DNA from: Bacillus sp. N1-1
GTDB taxonomy: Bacteria; Bacillota; Bacilli; Bacillales; Guptibacillaceae
Assembly: GCF_009818105.1 (NCBI RefSeq)
Contig: NZ_CP046564.1
Coordinates: forward strand, 3,100,001-3,164,000
Reading direction: 5' to 3'
DNA length: 64,000 bases
The translations under genes were made by a program, and so were the position numbers. This document shows, piece after piece, positions 36,294 to 44,351 of the stretch. The notes under the pieces were generated by a model. That model did not search any database. It had not been told where the DNA came from and saw only the letters and a list, made by a program, of their open reading frames with translations. The first letter of the stretch is position 1; every line of letters begins with the position of its first letter.

Positions 36294-37619
36294 ATGAGCA
36301 GTTTACCGAAATCATCTAATCCTATTCAAATTGAACGATATGGACTTGAATCCGTTCCAGAAACGTCGCGCACGACACGCTGGTACGAATATGCCATGAT
36401 TCAAATGGCTGTATCCGTGAACGCCGGGAATTTCCTTGTGCCTGCTCTTGCTGTTCTCGAAGGAGGACTTAGCTTCATTTGGGCAGTGCTTGCAACCGTA
36501 CTCGGAGCAACTGTCGCCTTTCTATTCGTCTCATTCCTATCCTTTCCAGGAGCAAGACGCGGAATCCCGTCTCAATATGCAGTAAGAGCATTTGTCGGTG
36601 TAAAGGGAGCCCAATACTTTGCTTCACCAGTTAGAACCATCACATCACTGTACTGGTTTTCCGTTCAAACCATTGGCGGTACTTATATGGTTGTTGAATT
36701 AATGAAGCGCGCTTTTTCAATAAAACTTCTGTTTCTTCCAACGTCACTGTTTCTTGCTACTATAATGGCGTTACTTGCGTTAGTCGGTTTCGATGCGGTT
36801 AAAAAAGTGACTAGGTATTTTCTTCCTCTTTTATTTGCTGGAGGCGTTGCGATGTTCTTGGTTTACTTCACTTCTTCTGTCAACGGGAGCAGCTACTCAT
36901 CCGTCATCTCATTTAAAAGTGAACCAAACAGCTCATTCTTTTTCTTTGCCAGTCTTGCATTTGTTCAGTATGTATCTGGAGTTAGCAGCTCTTCCGACAT
37001 GGCAAGATACGCTAAATCTCCTCAGCATGCATTCTGGGGCATATTCTCTGGGAATACCCTTGGGTTTACATTAACCGCACTTCTCGGTGCCTATACCGCT
37101 ACAGTAGCAGGAACATGGAATCCTTTTTTAATCACGAGTCAACAGACCCAATCTACTTTTCTGTTAATCCTAATTTTTGCATCCGCACTCTGTTCAATGA
37201 TCATGATTAACATTAGCAATGCGTACACGGGAGGATATAGCCTTCTAAACACGTTTCCATCTCTCGGACGAGTGAAGAGTGCCCTTTTACTAGGTTGCGC
37301 CGCTGTAGTATTAAGTGCATTTCCAGCCTTTGTGGATGAAGCGGAATCGTTTATTTCTTTGCTTGGTGCTTTTGTTATTCCTTTATCTGCCGTAATTGTG
37401 ACTGATTTTATGGTGATAAAAAAAGGAAGCTTCACAACTGCCATGCTCGAGACTTTATCAGAGAGGACATTAAACCGCTCAGGATTCCTCGCCATTTTAT
37501 TGGGCGTTTCATTTTACCTTTTGCTTCCTGCTAATTATTCACCAGGATTTTTATCTTTTCTATTAACAGGCATACTATACCTTTCGTTCCACCGTTTTAA
37601 GAAAGAAAACGTTTACTGA
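36294..37619 (+). CDS. Cytosine/purine permease, NCS1 family
   Basis: 441 residues with about 12 membrane helices. Start region IERYGLESVPETSRTTRWYEYAMIQMAVSVNAGNFLVPALAVLEGGLSF is typical of NCS1 (PF02133), in which the first helix carries the substrate-site Asn/Gly. GARRGIPSQYAVRAFVG and SGVSSSSDMARYAKSP are further family positions. It probably imports a nucleobase or related ring compound with Na+ or H+; the substrate cannot be told. AAAAGGAGAG precedes the ATG. Single gene on the plus strand with its own terminator. Confidence 0.85.
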   Translation: MSSLPKSSNPIQIERYGLESVPETSRTTRWYEYAMIQMAVSVNAGNFLVPALAVLEGGLSFIWAVLATVLGATVAFLFVSFLSFPGARRGIPSQYAVRAFVGVKGAQYFASPVRTITSLYWFSVQTIGGTYMVVELMKRAFSIKLLFLPTSLFLATIMALLALVGFDAVKKVTRYFLPLLFAGGVAMFLVYFTSSVNGSSYSSVISFKSEPNSSFFFFASLAFVQYVSGVSSSSDMARYAKSPQHAFWGIFSGNTLGFTLTALLGAYTATVAGTWNPFLITSQQTQSTFLLILIFASALCSMIMINISNAYTGGYSLLNTFPSLGRVKSALLLGCAAVVLSAFPAFVDEAESFISLLGAFVIPLSAVIVTDFMVIKKGSFTTAMLETLSERTLNRSGFLAILLGVSFYLLLPANYSPGFLSFLLTGILYLSFHRFKKENVY

Positions 37620-37631
37620 ATGGTACTATGA

Positions 37632-37664
37632 AAAAAGTTCATGCTCATGGCATGAACTTTTTCC
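37632..37664 (+). terminator. Terminator of the NCS1 permease gene
   Basis: 13-bp perfect stem with 5-base loop TCATG (AAAAGTTCATGC/GCATGAACTTTT), then TTTTT on the plus strand. It also lies at the end of the convergent 52-residue ORF. Confidence 0.88.
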
Positions 37665-37667
37665 TTA

Positions 37668-37826
37668 TTAATAATAACTTTTCCGATCAGCTTTACGAGG
37701 AAGCTTCTTTGCTTCTTTTTGTTCCTCCTCATTGATCGCACCGCTCTGATACGATTCACTTAGCTGTTGGTGTACAGCCATTTCACCACTTTCATCATAA
37801 ATCAATTCCTTCTTCTTATCAGTCAT
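37668..37826 (-). CDS. 52-residue small protein, unknown
   Basis: ATG at 37826 with AGGAGGTTACGTC upstream; ends TATTATTAA at 37668. Sequence starts MTDKKKELIYDESGEMAVHQ and ends KADRKSYY. Highly charged (Lys/Glu), no membrane segment, likely helical in ESYQSGAINEEEQKEAKKL. The strong ribosome site and closed frame support a real gene. I do not recognise the family; it resembles the small hydrophilic proteins often found in sporeformers. Confidence 0.7.
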   Translation of the reverse strand: MTDKKKELIYDESGEMAVHQQLSESYQSGAINEEEQKEAKKLPRKADRKSYY

Positions 37827-37983
37827 GACGTAACCTCCTGTCGTTTCGGTCTTGCATTCGTATTCTTTCCAACAACAGGACGGTTTACTTATCGAATGAG
37901 GATTTATTCAGAACAAGTGAGCAAATGCATAACAAAAGATTACTTATGTATGGAGTCTGAGCACAATTAGAAGAAATAAGCCG

Positions 37984-38490
37984 TTATTTACGAAGCTCTC
38001 GCACAATGTGAGGAAGCTCTGGGATTAACAACTTAGACATCGCTAATTTCACGGCACCTGAAGAACCTGGCATAGCAAAGATGGCCGTTTCCCTTGTAAC
38101 CCCTCCAATGGCTCTGCTAAGCATAGCTGGCGTGCCAATATCATCTGTATAGCTAATCATACGAAACAGCTCGCCAAACCCAGCTAGCTCCTTCTCAAGT
38201 ACTCCTTCAACAACTTCATAGGTGACATCTCTTTTAGAAATGCCGGTTCCTCCATTTAATAAAACAGCATCCACATCACTAGCAGCAATCCCTCGCTGAA
38301 TGGCCGACCGAATTTCCTCTTGATCATCTTTTACAATGGTTCGCTCGATCACCTTATGACCTTTTTCTTCTAGTAGAGAGGAAATGATTTTTCCGCTTTT
38401 ATCTGTTTCGTTTGTTCTTGTGTCACTGACAGTGATAATCAAACAGTAAATAACTGCCGGCGCACTGGATTTATGTTCACTAAAGCTCAT
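37984..38490 (-). CDS. moaB: Molybdenum cofactor biosynthesis protein MoaB
   Basis: 168 residues from ATG 38490, the start best spaced from GAGAGGAG; two other ATG codons upstream lie on or before that site. MPT-binding motifs: ITVSDTRTNETDKSG, LLNGGTGISKRDVTYE, FAMPGSSGAVKLAMSKL. It belongs to the MoaB/MogA fold that adenylylates molybdopterin. It overlaps the end of the EcsC-like gene by 11 bases, so the two are coupled. In B. subtilis the upstream neighbours of moaB are argG-argH; here they are absent. Confidence 0.9.
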   Translation of the reverse strand: MSFSEHKSSAPAVIYCLIITVSDTRTNETDKSGKIISSLLEEKGHKVIERTIVKDDQEEIRSAIQRGIAASDVDAVLLNGGTGISKRDVTYEVVEGVLEKELAGFGELFRMISYTDDIGTPAMLSRAIGGVTRETAIFAMPGSSGAVKLAMSKLLIPELPHIVRELRK

Positions 38491-39334
38491 TTCCATACTC
38501 CTCTCTAAGTTCATTTAGAAAACGTTTCTCATAGAACTTATGAGCGATTTCACTGACTGACCGAGTAAATCGATAGTTCACGGCTGCTCCAATCGCTATG
38601 CCAAGAATCGGAATTCCTTGAATCATTTTTTTCCGTAGCATCATTAGTACGGTACCTTTCATCATTTGCTTCATCGGCCCCTGTAACCAATTGGCATCAG
38701 CAATTCCTTCAGGACCTTCATAAAAATATGGATGTGCCTGCTCTTGCTTTACCTCTTGCTCTAATTCTCGCCAGGCTCGCTCTTGTAAACCTTTAGGAAG
38801 AGTAGCCATGTGGAAAACTTTAAGAGCTATCATCATTTCAGAAGGGTAATTGACGGGGTAACCATAAGTCATCGCAATAAGCTGGACCGTTCGTAGGTTA
38901 ATGGCAAGCACCGCCGGTAAATCAAGACCTAATAATAAAAAACTTCCCGTGCCTGCAAGTCCCCCTTGCGCAAATGAAACCATTCGCTGTCGCGCAATTT
39001 GTTGATCAGCAATGTAGACAAGCTGATCAACAGACAAGTTCTTCATATCCTGAATTTGTTCGATTTCTGGATGAAACAAGCGTGCATCGGTTAACAGCCG
39101 ATGACTGGCATCGACCTGAGATTGTGAATTTTGTATAAGCGAATGCATATGAAAAAGCGCCGAGTCCATCACGGCATACAAACGTGTTTTAGCTTTAGAA
39201 TCCAGCTGATTGAGCTGGTGGTTATACAATTTGTGAAATGTTCGCTCTACGTCAGTTGCTTCATGGGCGAAGTGCTCTTCTTCCCATAAATGGATATCAG
39301 TCATTCTTTTTCGTTCTCTTTCTGTCCACACCAA
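38480..39334 (-). CDS. EcsC family protein
   Basis: 284 residues. It starts at TTG 39334 (AAAGGAGCGATTTCAA upstream). An N-terminal helical section is followed by the EcsC segment: VSFAQGGLAGTGSFLLLGLDLPAVLAINLRTVQLIAMTYGYPVN, and later KGTVLMMLRKKMIQGIPILGIAIGAAVNYRFTRSVSEIAHKFYEKRF, with glycine-rich membrane-associated stretches. EcsC accompanies the EcsAB ABC transporter in B. subtilis, but this is a stand-alone homologue of unknown role. Its stop overlaps moaB. Confidence 0.82.
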   Translation of the reverse strand: MVWTERERKRMTDIHLWEEEHFAHEATDVERTFHKLYNHQLNQLDSKAKTRLYAVMDSALFHMHSLIQNSQSQVDASHRLLTDARLFHPEIEQIQDMKNLSVDQLVYIADQQIARQRMVSFAQGGLAGTGSFLLLGLDLPAVLAINLRTVQLIAMTYGYPVNYPSEMMIALKVFHMATLPKGLQERAWRELEQEVKQEQAHPYFYEGPEGIADANWLQGPMKQMMKGTVLMMLRKKMIQGIPILGIAIGAAVNYRFTRSVSEIAHKFYEKRFLNELREEYGNEL

Positions 39335-39412
39335 TTGAAATCGCTCCTTTCAACCCCTTTCCTATATTGTATCTTTTCCCTTCCAAAACTTCCAACAAAG
39401 GTGAAAGAAGGA

Positions 39413-39440
39413 CAAAAAAAAAGCACCCTTTTCGGGTGCT
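39413..39440 (-). terminator. Terminator of ackA
   Basis: 7-bp GC-rich stem AGCACCC/GGGTGCT with a 5-base loop and nine Ts on the minus strand. Confidence 0.9.
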
Positions 39441-39446
39441 CTTGAT

Positions 39447-40634
39447 TTATTTAGAAAGTCGAACAGTATCTCGTGCAATCACAACTTCTTCATTTGTTGG
39501 GATAATCATAACTTTTACAGGTGAGTGAGGGTAGTTAATAAAAGCTTCTTTCCCTTTCACCTTGTTTAGAGCTGGATCCCAGTAAACGCCCATAAATTCA
39601 AGGCCACGTAACACACGTGCACGAACCGCGTCACTATTTTCACCGATACCTGCTGTGAAAATAATCGCGTCTAGTCCAGACATACGTGCAGCGTAAGACC
39701 CGATGTATTTATGAATACGAGAAGTAAATACTTCCAGCGCAAGTTCTGCACGTTCGTTTCCAGCTTCTGCTTTACTTGTGATATCGCGAAGATCACTTGA
39801 GAAACCAGATACACCAAGAAGACCACTTTTCTTATTCAACGTGTTCATTACTTCTTCTGCAGTTTGGCCTGTTTTTTCCATAATAAACGGAATTAAGGCA
39901 GGATCGATATTTCCAGAACGAGTTCCCATCGTCACACCAGCTAGTGGTGTAAAGCCCATGGAAGTATCGATTGACTTTCCACCTTCAATTGCTGCAATAC
40001 TTGCCCCGTTACCAAGGTGACAAGAAAGGATACGCAATTGATCAAGCGGACGACCAAGCATTTCTGCAGCACGCTCTGAGACATACTTGTGAGAAGTACC
40101 GTGGAAACCGTACTTACGAACACCATAATCTTCATAATATTCGTAAGGTAAGCTATATAAGTAAGATTGCTCTGGCATTGACTGGTGGAAAGCTGTATCA
40201 AATACGGCTACAGATGGAACCTCTGGCAAAATCTCGCGGAACGCACGAATACCTACAAGGTTTGCAGGGTTATGCAAAGGCGCAAGCTCTGATACTTCTT
40301 CAATTCCAGCAAGTACTTCATCTGTAATCATTGCAGAGTCATTAAATTTCTCTCCACCATGAACAACGCGATGGCCAACACCTTCAATTTCATCATAAGA
40401 AGAAATAATAGAAAAGCTAATCAGCTTGTCCAAAAGCATTTTTACTGCTACCGCGTGATCAGGGATGTTTGTAATTTCTTCATTCTTTTCACCGTTCACT
40501 TCTATTGTAAAGATGGCGTCATCAAGGCCGATTCTCTCCACGAGTCCTTTTGTGATAACAGTTTCTTCCGGCATATTTAAAAGTTGAAACTTCAACGAAG
40601 AACTACCGGCGTTGATTGCGATTATTTTCGCCAT
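39447..40634 (-). CDS. ackA: Acetate kinase
   Basis: 395 residues from ATG 40634 (AAGGAGCTGTCACAT upstream), beginning [19 protein letters not shown]. Catalytic Asp region [13 protein letters not shown], Arg in [33 protein letters not shown] and [15 protein letters not shown]. It makes ATP and acetate from acetyl phosphate in overflow metabolism. It follows ytxK on the same strand. cre-like sequences in the 175-base gap fit the known CcpA activation of ackA in B. subtilis. Confidence 0.97.
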   Translation of the reverse strand: MAKIIAINAGSSSLKFQLLNMPEETVITKGLVERIGLDDAIFTIEVNGEKNEEITNIPDHAVAVKMLLDKLISFSIISSYDEIEGVGHRVVHGGEKFNDSAMITDEVLAGIEEVSELAPLHNPANLVGIRAFREILPEVPSVAVFDTAFHQSMPEQSYLYSLPYEYYEDYGVRKYGFHGTSHKYVSERAAEMLGRPLDQLRILSCHLGNGASIAAIEGGKSIDTSMGFTPLAGVTMGTRSGNIDPALIPFIMEKTGQTAEEVMNTLNKKSGLLGVSGFSSDLRDITSKAEAGNERAELALEVFTSRIHKYIGSYAARMSGLDAIIFTAGIGENSDAVRARVLRGLEFMGVYWDPALNKVKGKEAFINYPHSPVKVMIIPTNEEVVIARDTVRLSK

Positions 40635-40680
40635 ATGTGACAGCTCCTTTAATTCAATAAAATTAGAATACGACACGAAA

Positions 40681-40703
40681 ATAGAAGGGTAATCCCCTTC
40701 TAT
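40681..40703 (-). other. Hairpin in the ackA leader
   Basis: 9-bp perfect stem (ATAGAAGGG/CCCTTCTAT, 5-base loop), followed by TTTTCG on the minus strand, 47 bases before the ackA ATG. It could be a weak attenuator, a ytxK terminator or a stability element. Confidence 0.45.
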
Positions 40704-40750
40704 CTTTAGCACTCTTATTATTTAAACACCGACCATTACTTTATTCAAGG

Positions 40751-40765
40751 TGAAAACCGCTTACA
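40751..40765 (-). promoter_or_regulatory. cre-like site upstream of ackA (one-base insertion)
   Basis: Minus strand TGTAAGCGGTTTTCA: a perfect left half and a right half displaced by one base compared with cre. It lies just upstream of a possible -35 box (TTGAAT). Confidence 0.35.
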
Positions 40766-40790
40766 TTCAAGTATTCCGTCAATTCAGATT

Positions 40791-40804
40791 TGTAAACGTT
40801 TCAC
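40791..40804 (-). promoter_or_regulatory. Second cre-like site between ytxK and ackA
   Basis: Minus strand GTGAAACGTTTACA matches cre at 12 of 14 positions, immediately after the ytxK stop. Confidence 0.3.
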
Positions 40805-40809
40805 TTCTG

Positions 40810-41802
40810 TTATGAAAGCTGTGAAAACCACCCATTGATCTGTTGCATCATGTTCAGCATCGCTTCACGATTTGAGAACGATGGAAGTTTTGCCATCATC
40901 ACTTGCTTTGGTTTTAACGTATGTTCTCCTTTTTTCTGAGCAACGAGGATGCTTTTGGCCTGTGATTCATTCGCAAACAAGCTAGTTGGCAATTGAATAA
41001 TTCCATGGATAACAGAGCGGTCGTTGAGCAAATTCCTTACTTGCTTTGCGCCATCATCTCCAAAGAGAAAGTTTGGAATCATAAAGAAAAGCATACCAGA
41101 GTCTTCCGTCATGTTTAAACTTTGTTCGATCAAGAGATGATGAACATAAGACATTCCCTCTTCCGCTTTTAACTCATATTTCGCAGCTGCCTCTTCGTGT
41201 GGGTAATACCCGACAGGTAAATCTGTCACCACAGTATTTACTTGAGGAATGTAGAGTGGCTTCACACTATCCTGGTGAAGAAATTCCACTTGATGCTTTT
41301 GCAAGTTAGCATTAACAAACCCCAGGTGCAAGAGAAGATCGTCGGGTTCAACACCGTACGCTTCTACGTTCTCTCCATCCAATTGATTGAGGACTGACGT
41401 TAGCAAATTCCCAGTGCCAACAGCAGGATCAAGAATCTTCATGTTATCAAGATTTAGAACCTCTTTATATTTTTTCACAAGATACCCAATTAAATGCGCC
41501 ACACTATCAGGTGTCATTGCATGGTGAGGTTGAATACCTTTTTTCATTCCTTTAAGCAGAGCCAGTTGGATCCCTTTCCGCACCGTTTCTTGTTCTGCTC
41601 CATCAAGACTACATGAGTCATACAGATTTTTTAGACGCACAACCGTATCAGCATCTAATTCTTCTTGAAGGACTTTATTTTCAAATATATTTAAACCTGT
41701 CTCGACAAGTGCTTCAAGATAAGACATCTCTAACTTATTTTGAATGACAAGTGTTGATTCATCTAACACGTTATATAGATTTTCTACAGTTAATTCGGAC
41801 AT
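40810..41802 (-). CDS. ytxK: YtxK-type class I SAM-dependent methyltransferase-like protein
   Basis: 330 residues. An N-terminal helical region (1-90) resembles HsdM-type N6-adenine methyltransferases. Then motif I DPAVGTGNLLTSVLNQL and motif IV region VVTDLPVGYYPHEEA, where classical N6-adenine enzymes have NPPY/NPPF. GMLFFMIPNFLFGDDGAKQVRNLL is the later conserved segment. The altered motif IV leaves DNA methylation activity uncertain. Gene order ytxK-ackA matches B. subtilis. Confidence 0.88.
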   Translation of the reverse strand: MSELTVENLYNVLDESTLVIQNKLEMSYLEALVETGLNIFENKVLQEELDADTVVRLKNLYDSCSLDGAEQETVRKGIQLALLKGMKKGIQPHHAMTPDSVAHLIGYLVKKYKEVLNLDNMKILDPAVGTGNLLTSVLNQLDGENVEAYGVEPDDLLLHLGFVNANLQKHQVEFLHQDSVKPLYIPQVNTVVTDLPVGYYPHEEAAAKYELKAEEGMSYVHHLLIEQSLNMTEDSGMLFFMIPNFLFGDDGAKQVRNLLNDRSVIHGIIQLPTSLFANESQAKSILVAQKKGEHTLKPKQVMMAKLPSFSNREAMLNMMQQINGWFSQLS

Positions 41803-41928
41803 TAATCGGCCTCCTATCAGTTCGCCGTCTCTATTGTAAACAGTCTTGACTTCTTTCGCAACAATGATAGATGAGAAACCAATGTCTTCTTTCCGTGAAA
41901 TTAGCTAAAACGTAATCGCCTAACGTGT

Positions 41929-41964
41929 AAAAAAGGACTTCGATGAAGTCATCGAAGTCCTTTT
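41929..41964 (-). terminator. Terminator of tpx
   Basis: 14-bp perfect stem (AAAAGGACTTCGAT/ATCGAAGTCCTTTT) followed by TTTTTT on the minus strand. Confidence 0.92.
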
Positions 41965-41977
41965 CGTAGGAGATGTA

Positions 41978-42475
41978 TTATTCCGCTTGTTTTGCAGCAT
42001 TTAGAGCAGCATCATAATCAGGATGATTAGTAGCTTCACTCACGTACTCTGTGTGCACAACCTCACCGTTACTATTCACAACAAACACAGCTCTTGCTAG
42101 CAAACGCAGTTCCTGCATAGCTACGCCAAATGCTTTACCAAATGAAAGGTCTCGATGATCTGATAAGGTAATCGCATCTTCAATACCAGCAGCACCACAC
42201 CAGCGTTTTTGAGCAAATGGAAGATCAGCACTAATAGTTAATACTTTTACGTTGTTAAGTTTTGCAGCTTCTTCATTGAATTTACGTGTTTGGGCATCAC
42301 AAACACCTGTATCAAGAGATGGTACAACACTAATAAGACGAGTACCTGGATAATCTTCAAGCGTCTTTTCAGATAGATCATTTGCAAGCACAGTAAAATC
42401 AGGAGCCTTGTCACCAACTTTTACTTCTTCACCTAAAAGCGTCATTGGCGTTTCTTTAAATGTAATGTTAGCCAT
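41978..42475 (-). CDS. tpx: Thiol peroxidase (Tpx)
   Basis: 165 residues from ATG 42475 (AAGGAGGTATGAAC upstream), beginning [15 protein letters not shown]. Peroxidatic Cys59 in [15 protein letters not shown] and resolving Cys93 in KRWCGAAG define an atypical 2-Cys peroxiredoxin that reduces H2O2 and alkyl peroxides using thioredoxin. Monocistronic with a good sigma-A promoter. A perfect palindrome overlaps the transcription start, suggesting repressor control. Confidence 0.96.
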   Translation of the reverse strand: MANITFKETPMTLLGEEVKVGDKAPDFTVLANDLSEKTLEDYPGTRLISVVPSLDTGVCDAQTRKFNEEAAKLNNVKVLTISADLPFAQKRWCGAAGIEDAITLSDHRDLSFGKAFGVAMQELRLLARAVFVVNSNGEVVHTEYVSEATNHPDYDAALNAAKQAE

Positions 42476-42497
42476 GTTCATACCTCCTTTATAATTG

Positions 42498-42511
42498 GTC
42501 GTATGTACGAC
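42498..42511. promoter_or_regulatory. Palindrome at the tpx transcription start (candidate operator)
   Basis: GTCGTA-TG-TACGAC, extended outwards by TT/AA with one intervening base on each side. It lies at about +2 to +15 relative to the predicted start. Confidence 0.55.
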
Positions 42512-42518
42512 TAATTTC

Positions 42519-42547
42519 ATCATATAGGTGTAACCAGTAGATTTCAA
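42519..42547 (-). promoter_or_regulatory. Sigma-A promoter of tpx
   Basis: Minus strand TTGAAA, 17 bases, TATGAT (5/6 and 5/6). Predicted start near 42512. Confidence 0.65.
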
Positions 42548-42565
42548 GAAATCAGCAGTAGCTAC

Positions 42566-42596
42566 AAAAAAAAGCTACCTCATTATAAAGTAGCTT
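42566..42596 (-). terminator. Terminator of ytfI-ytfJ
   Basis: 7-bp stem AAGCTAC/GTAGCTT with an 11-base loop, then TTTTTTTT on the minus strand. It starts at the ytfJ stop. Confidence 0.8.
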
Positions 42597-43140
42597 AAAA
42601 ATCGAGATCTTGTTTATTTTCATCTTGGTGTCTTTGCTGTCCCCGGAAAAGATGTTTGGATTGAGAGTTTTGTCTTGATGATCCTGAACCGTTCTGTTGA
42701 CCTTGTTGACCTTGTTGATTTTTTTGATTTTTATTTCCATTTGAATTCTGATTTATGTTTTGAAGAATGCTTTGTACTTTTTCAATAGCCTGCGGTGCAA
42801 GGTCAAGTAGTCTCTCGTAAAGATGGGTTGTATTGTCAAGATGGATCATTTTTATATCCCCTGCGCTGACGATTAGAAAAGCAATGGGGGTAATGGAAAC
42901 TCCTCCGCCACTTCCGCCTCCAAATGGCTCGCCTTTACTTTGGCCCTGCTGGTTGGACTGTTGTTTCAACATAAATTCACTACCACCAGCAGCAAATCCA
43001 AATCCAACCTTTGAAACCGTCAAAATAACACTCCCATCAGGAGTTTCGACCGGATCACCAATAATGGTGTTTACATCGATCATATCTTTCAGATTTTCCA
43101 TTGCCGTTTGCATTAATCCTTCAATTGGATGTTCAGCCAT
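42595..43140 (-). CDS. ytfJ: GerW family sporulation protein YtfJ
   Basis: 181 residues. The conserved core (1-130) has HPIEGLMQTAMENLKDMIDVNTIIGDPVETPDGSVILTVSKVGFGFAAGG and GGGSGGGVSITPIAFLIV, typical of YtfJ/GerW. The C-terminal 50 residues are a low-complexity Gln/Asn/Ser tail with repeated QQGQQ and NQN units, longer than in B. subtilis YtfJ (about 150 residues in all). It is made in the forespore and needed for normal germination in B. subtilis. It lies 28 bases after ytfI in a two-gene operon. Confidence 0.9.
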   Translation of the reverse strand: MAEHPIEGLMQTAMENLKDMIDVNTIIGDPVETPDGSVILTVSKVGFGFAAGGSEFMLKQQSNQQGQSKGEPFGGGSGGGVSITPIAFLIVSAGDIKMIHLDNTTHLYERLLDLAPQAIEKVQSILQNINQNSNGNKNQKNQQGQQGQQNGSGSSRQNSQSKHLFRGQQRHQDENKQDLDF

Positions 43141-43168
43141 GTGTTTTCCTCCTTCACTTCCTAAACCG

Positions 43169-43768
43169 CTAAGCCTCCTGTAACTTTTTCTGAGACTTCA
43201 TCAATTTAATTACCGCGATCATAGCATGCCCCAGTTTGAACGTAATCATGCATTTCATATAAGTTTGAATTGTTTTCATTTCATAGATTGGTGTGACGAT
43301 AAGCTGCGGGATTGTATGAAGGTTTGAGTAGTGTGATAGAAGAGTAAAGATCGCTACCTTCGCATTCATTACAATTTCAGCAAAGACAGCTGTATTGGCA
43401 GCATTTCCTACCCCAAAATTGGTTTCCCATTGAACATTTTTAAAACGTACTCGTTTCAAGAAAAATAAGAACGACTTTCTGGCACGAAATGCTTTTTTTA
43501 ATACCTGAACCAATTCCTTCGTTTCACCTTTAAGCCCCTTTTCTTTCTTCTTCTTTTTGACAGTTTCTTCCCCCTCTTCAAATAACTCGATTAAGGGGAT
43601 AGTCGTTTCATAGACGACAAGTCCAAAAAGCGCTCTCACAGCTATCTGAAGTTCCTCCACCGTTGAAGAATGTTCCATAATCACCGTTACTCTTACAGTC
43701 GAAAAAATAATAAGAGGTAAGGATGCGATGATTAAGAGTAAAAGAATAGCAGCGATCGCAATAATCAC
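43169..43768 (-). CDS. ytfI: DUF2953 family protein YtfI
   Basis: 199 residues: an N-terminal membrane helix (about 3-24), a basic linker (EETVKKKKKEKG) and a C-terminal domain with VQWETNFGVGNAANTAVFAEIV and LIVTPIYEMKTIQTYMKC, matching DUF2953. In B. subtilis it is co-transcribed with the sporulation gene ytfJ, as the 28-base gap suggests here. Function unknown; sporulation-linked by context. Confidence 0.82.
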   Translation of the reverse strand: MIIAIAAILLLLIIASLPLIIFSTVRVTVIMEHSSTVEELQIAVRALFGLVVYETTIPLIELFEEGEETVKKKKKEKGLKGETKELVQVLKKAFRARKSFLFFLKRVRFKNVQWETNFGVGNAANTAVFAEIVMNAKVAIFTLLSHYSNLHTIPQLIVTPIYEMKTIQTYMKCMITFKLGHAMIAVIKLMKSQKKLQEA

Positions 43769-43816
43769 TAAACATCTCTCTCCTTTTATTTTTTGTAAGA
43801 GATCAAAAAATTAGAG

Positions 43817-43852
43817 TATAAAATAAACCTGCCCAAAATAGGCAGGTTTATT
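43817..43852 (-). terminator. Terminator of sppA-yteJ
   Basis: 12-bp perfect stem AATAAACCTGCC/GGCAGGTTTATT with a 7-base loop, then TTTATTTTAT on the minus strand. Confidence 0.85.
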
Positions 43853-43864
43853 CATTATGAGATT

Positions 43865-44338
43865 TTATTTTTCATGTACAACAGTCGTATCAGCAAACAA
43901 ATCATGAATGCCTTGTTTCTTTTTTGTGAAGGCCACGACGAGAAAACCTACAAATAAAATCGTCTTGCTTATAAATCGACCAATTCCTTCTCTAAAAATA
44001 ACGGTTCCCCAGGTTAACTTCCTCTTATTAAGGGACGCTACCTTTAATCCGAAAAGCATTTTCCCAAGTGTCTGAGACAAAAATTTTGTCATCAAAATAA
44101 AATACATATAATAAACGATACCTGTTAGAATTGCCTGTAAAGGTAAAATGGCCGGTTCTGTTGCTGGTAAGTCAAATCCTCTTATTAGAGGTGTTATCAG
44201 AATGCCATTCAAACTTGCTACCACAATAATGTCAACCAAATATGCCCAAAAACGCATCCAGAAGCCCGCATAACGTACGTGCCTCGCTTCTGTGTCTACC
44301 GATGCGGGAGGGGCAGTCATACTCATTGTTTCGTCCAT
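43865..44338 (-). CDS. yteJ: RDD family membrane protein YteJ
   Basis: 157 residues. The motif YAGFWMRFWAYLVDIIVVASLNG carries the Arg-Asp-Asp pattern of the RDD domain, followed by membrane helices (about 28-55, 75-95, 125-145), QTLGKMLFGLKV and a C-terminal GIHDLFADTTVV. In B. subtilis YteJ works with SppA in resistance to lantibiotics. It lies 13 bases after sppA, under the same sigma-W-type promoter. Confidence 0.88.
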   Translation of the reverse strand: MDETMSMTAPPASVDTEARHVRYAGFWMRFWAYLVDIIVVASLNGILITPLIRGFDLPATEPAILPLQAILTGIVYYMYFILMTKFLSQTLGKMLFGLKVASLNKRKLTWGTVIFREGIGRFISKTILFVGFLVVAFTKKKQGIHDLFADTTVVHEK

Positions 44339-44351
44339 TCTGCCTGCCTCC

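Noticed and set aside
37605..37618. cre-like sequence at the end of the NCS1 permease gene
   Set aside because: It matches 12 of 14 positions but lies inside the coding end before a terminator, with no promoter to control.
39238..39528. 96-codon plus-strand frame over EcsC and ackA ends
   Set aside because: It crosses the ackA terminator and is antisense to two known genes, with no start signal.
42660..42740. Short tandem repeats resembling a CRISPR-like array
   Set aside because: They encode the Gln/Asn-rich tail of YtfJ; unit length is 9-15 bases and there are no spacers.
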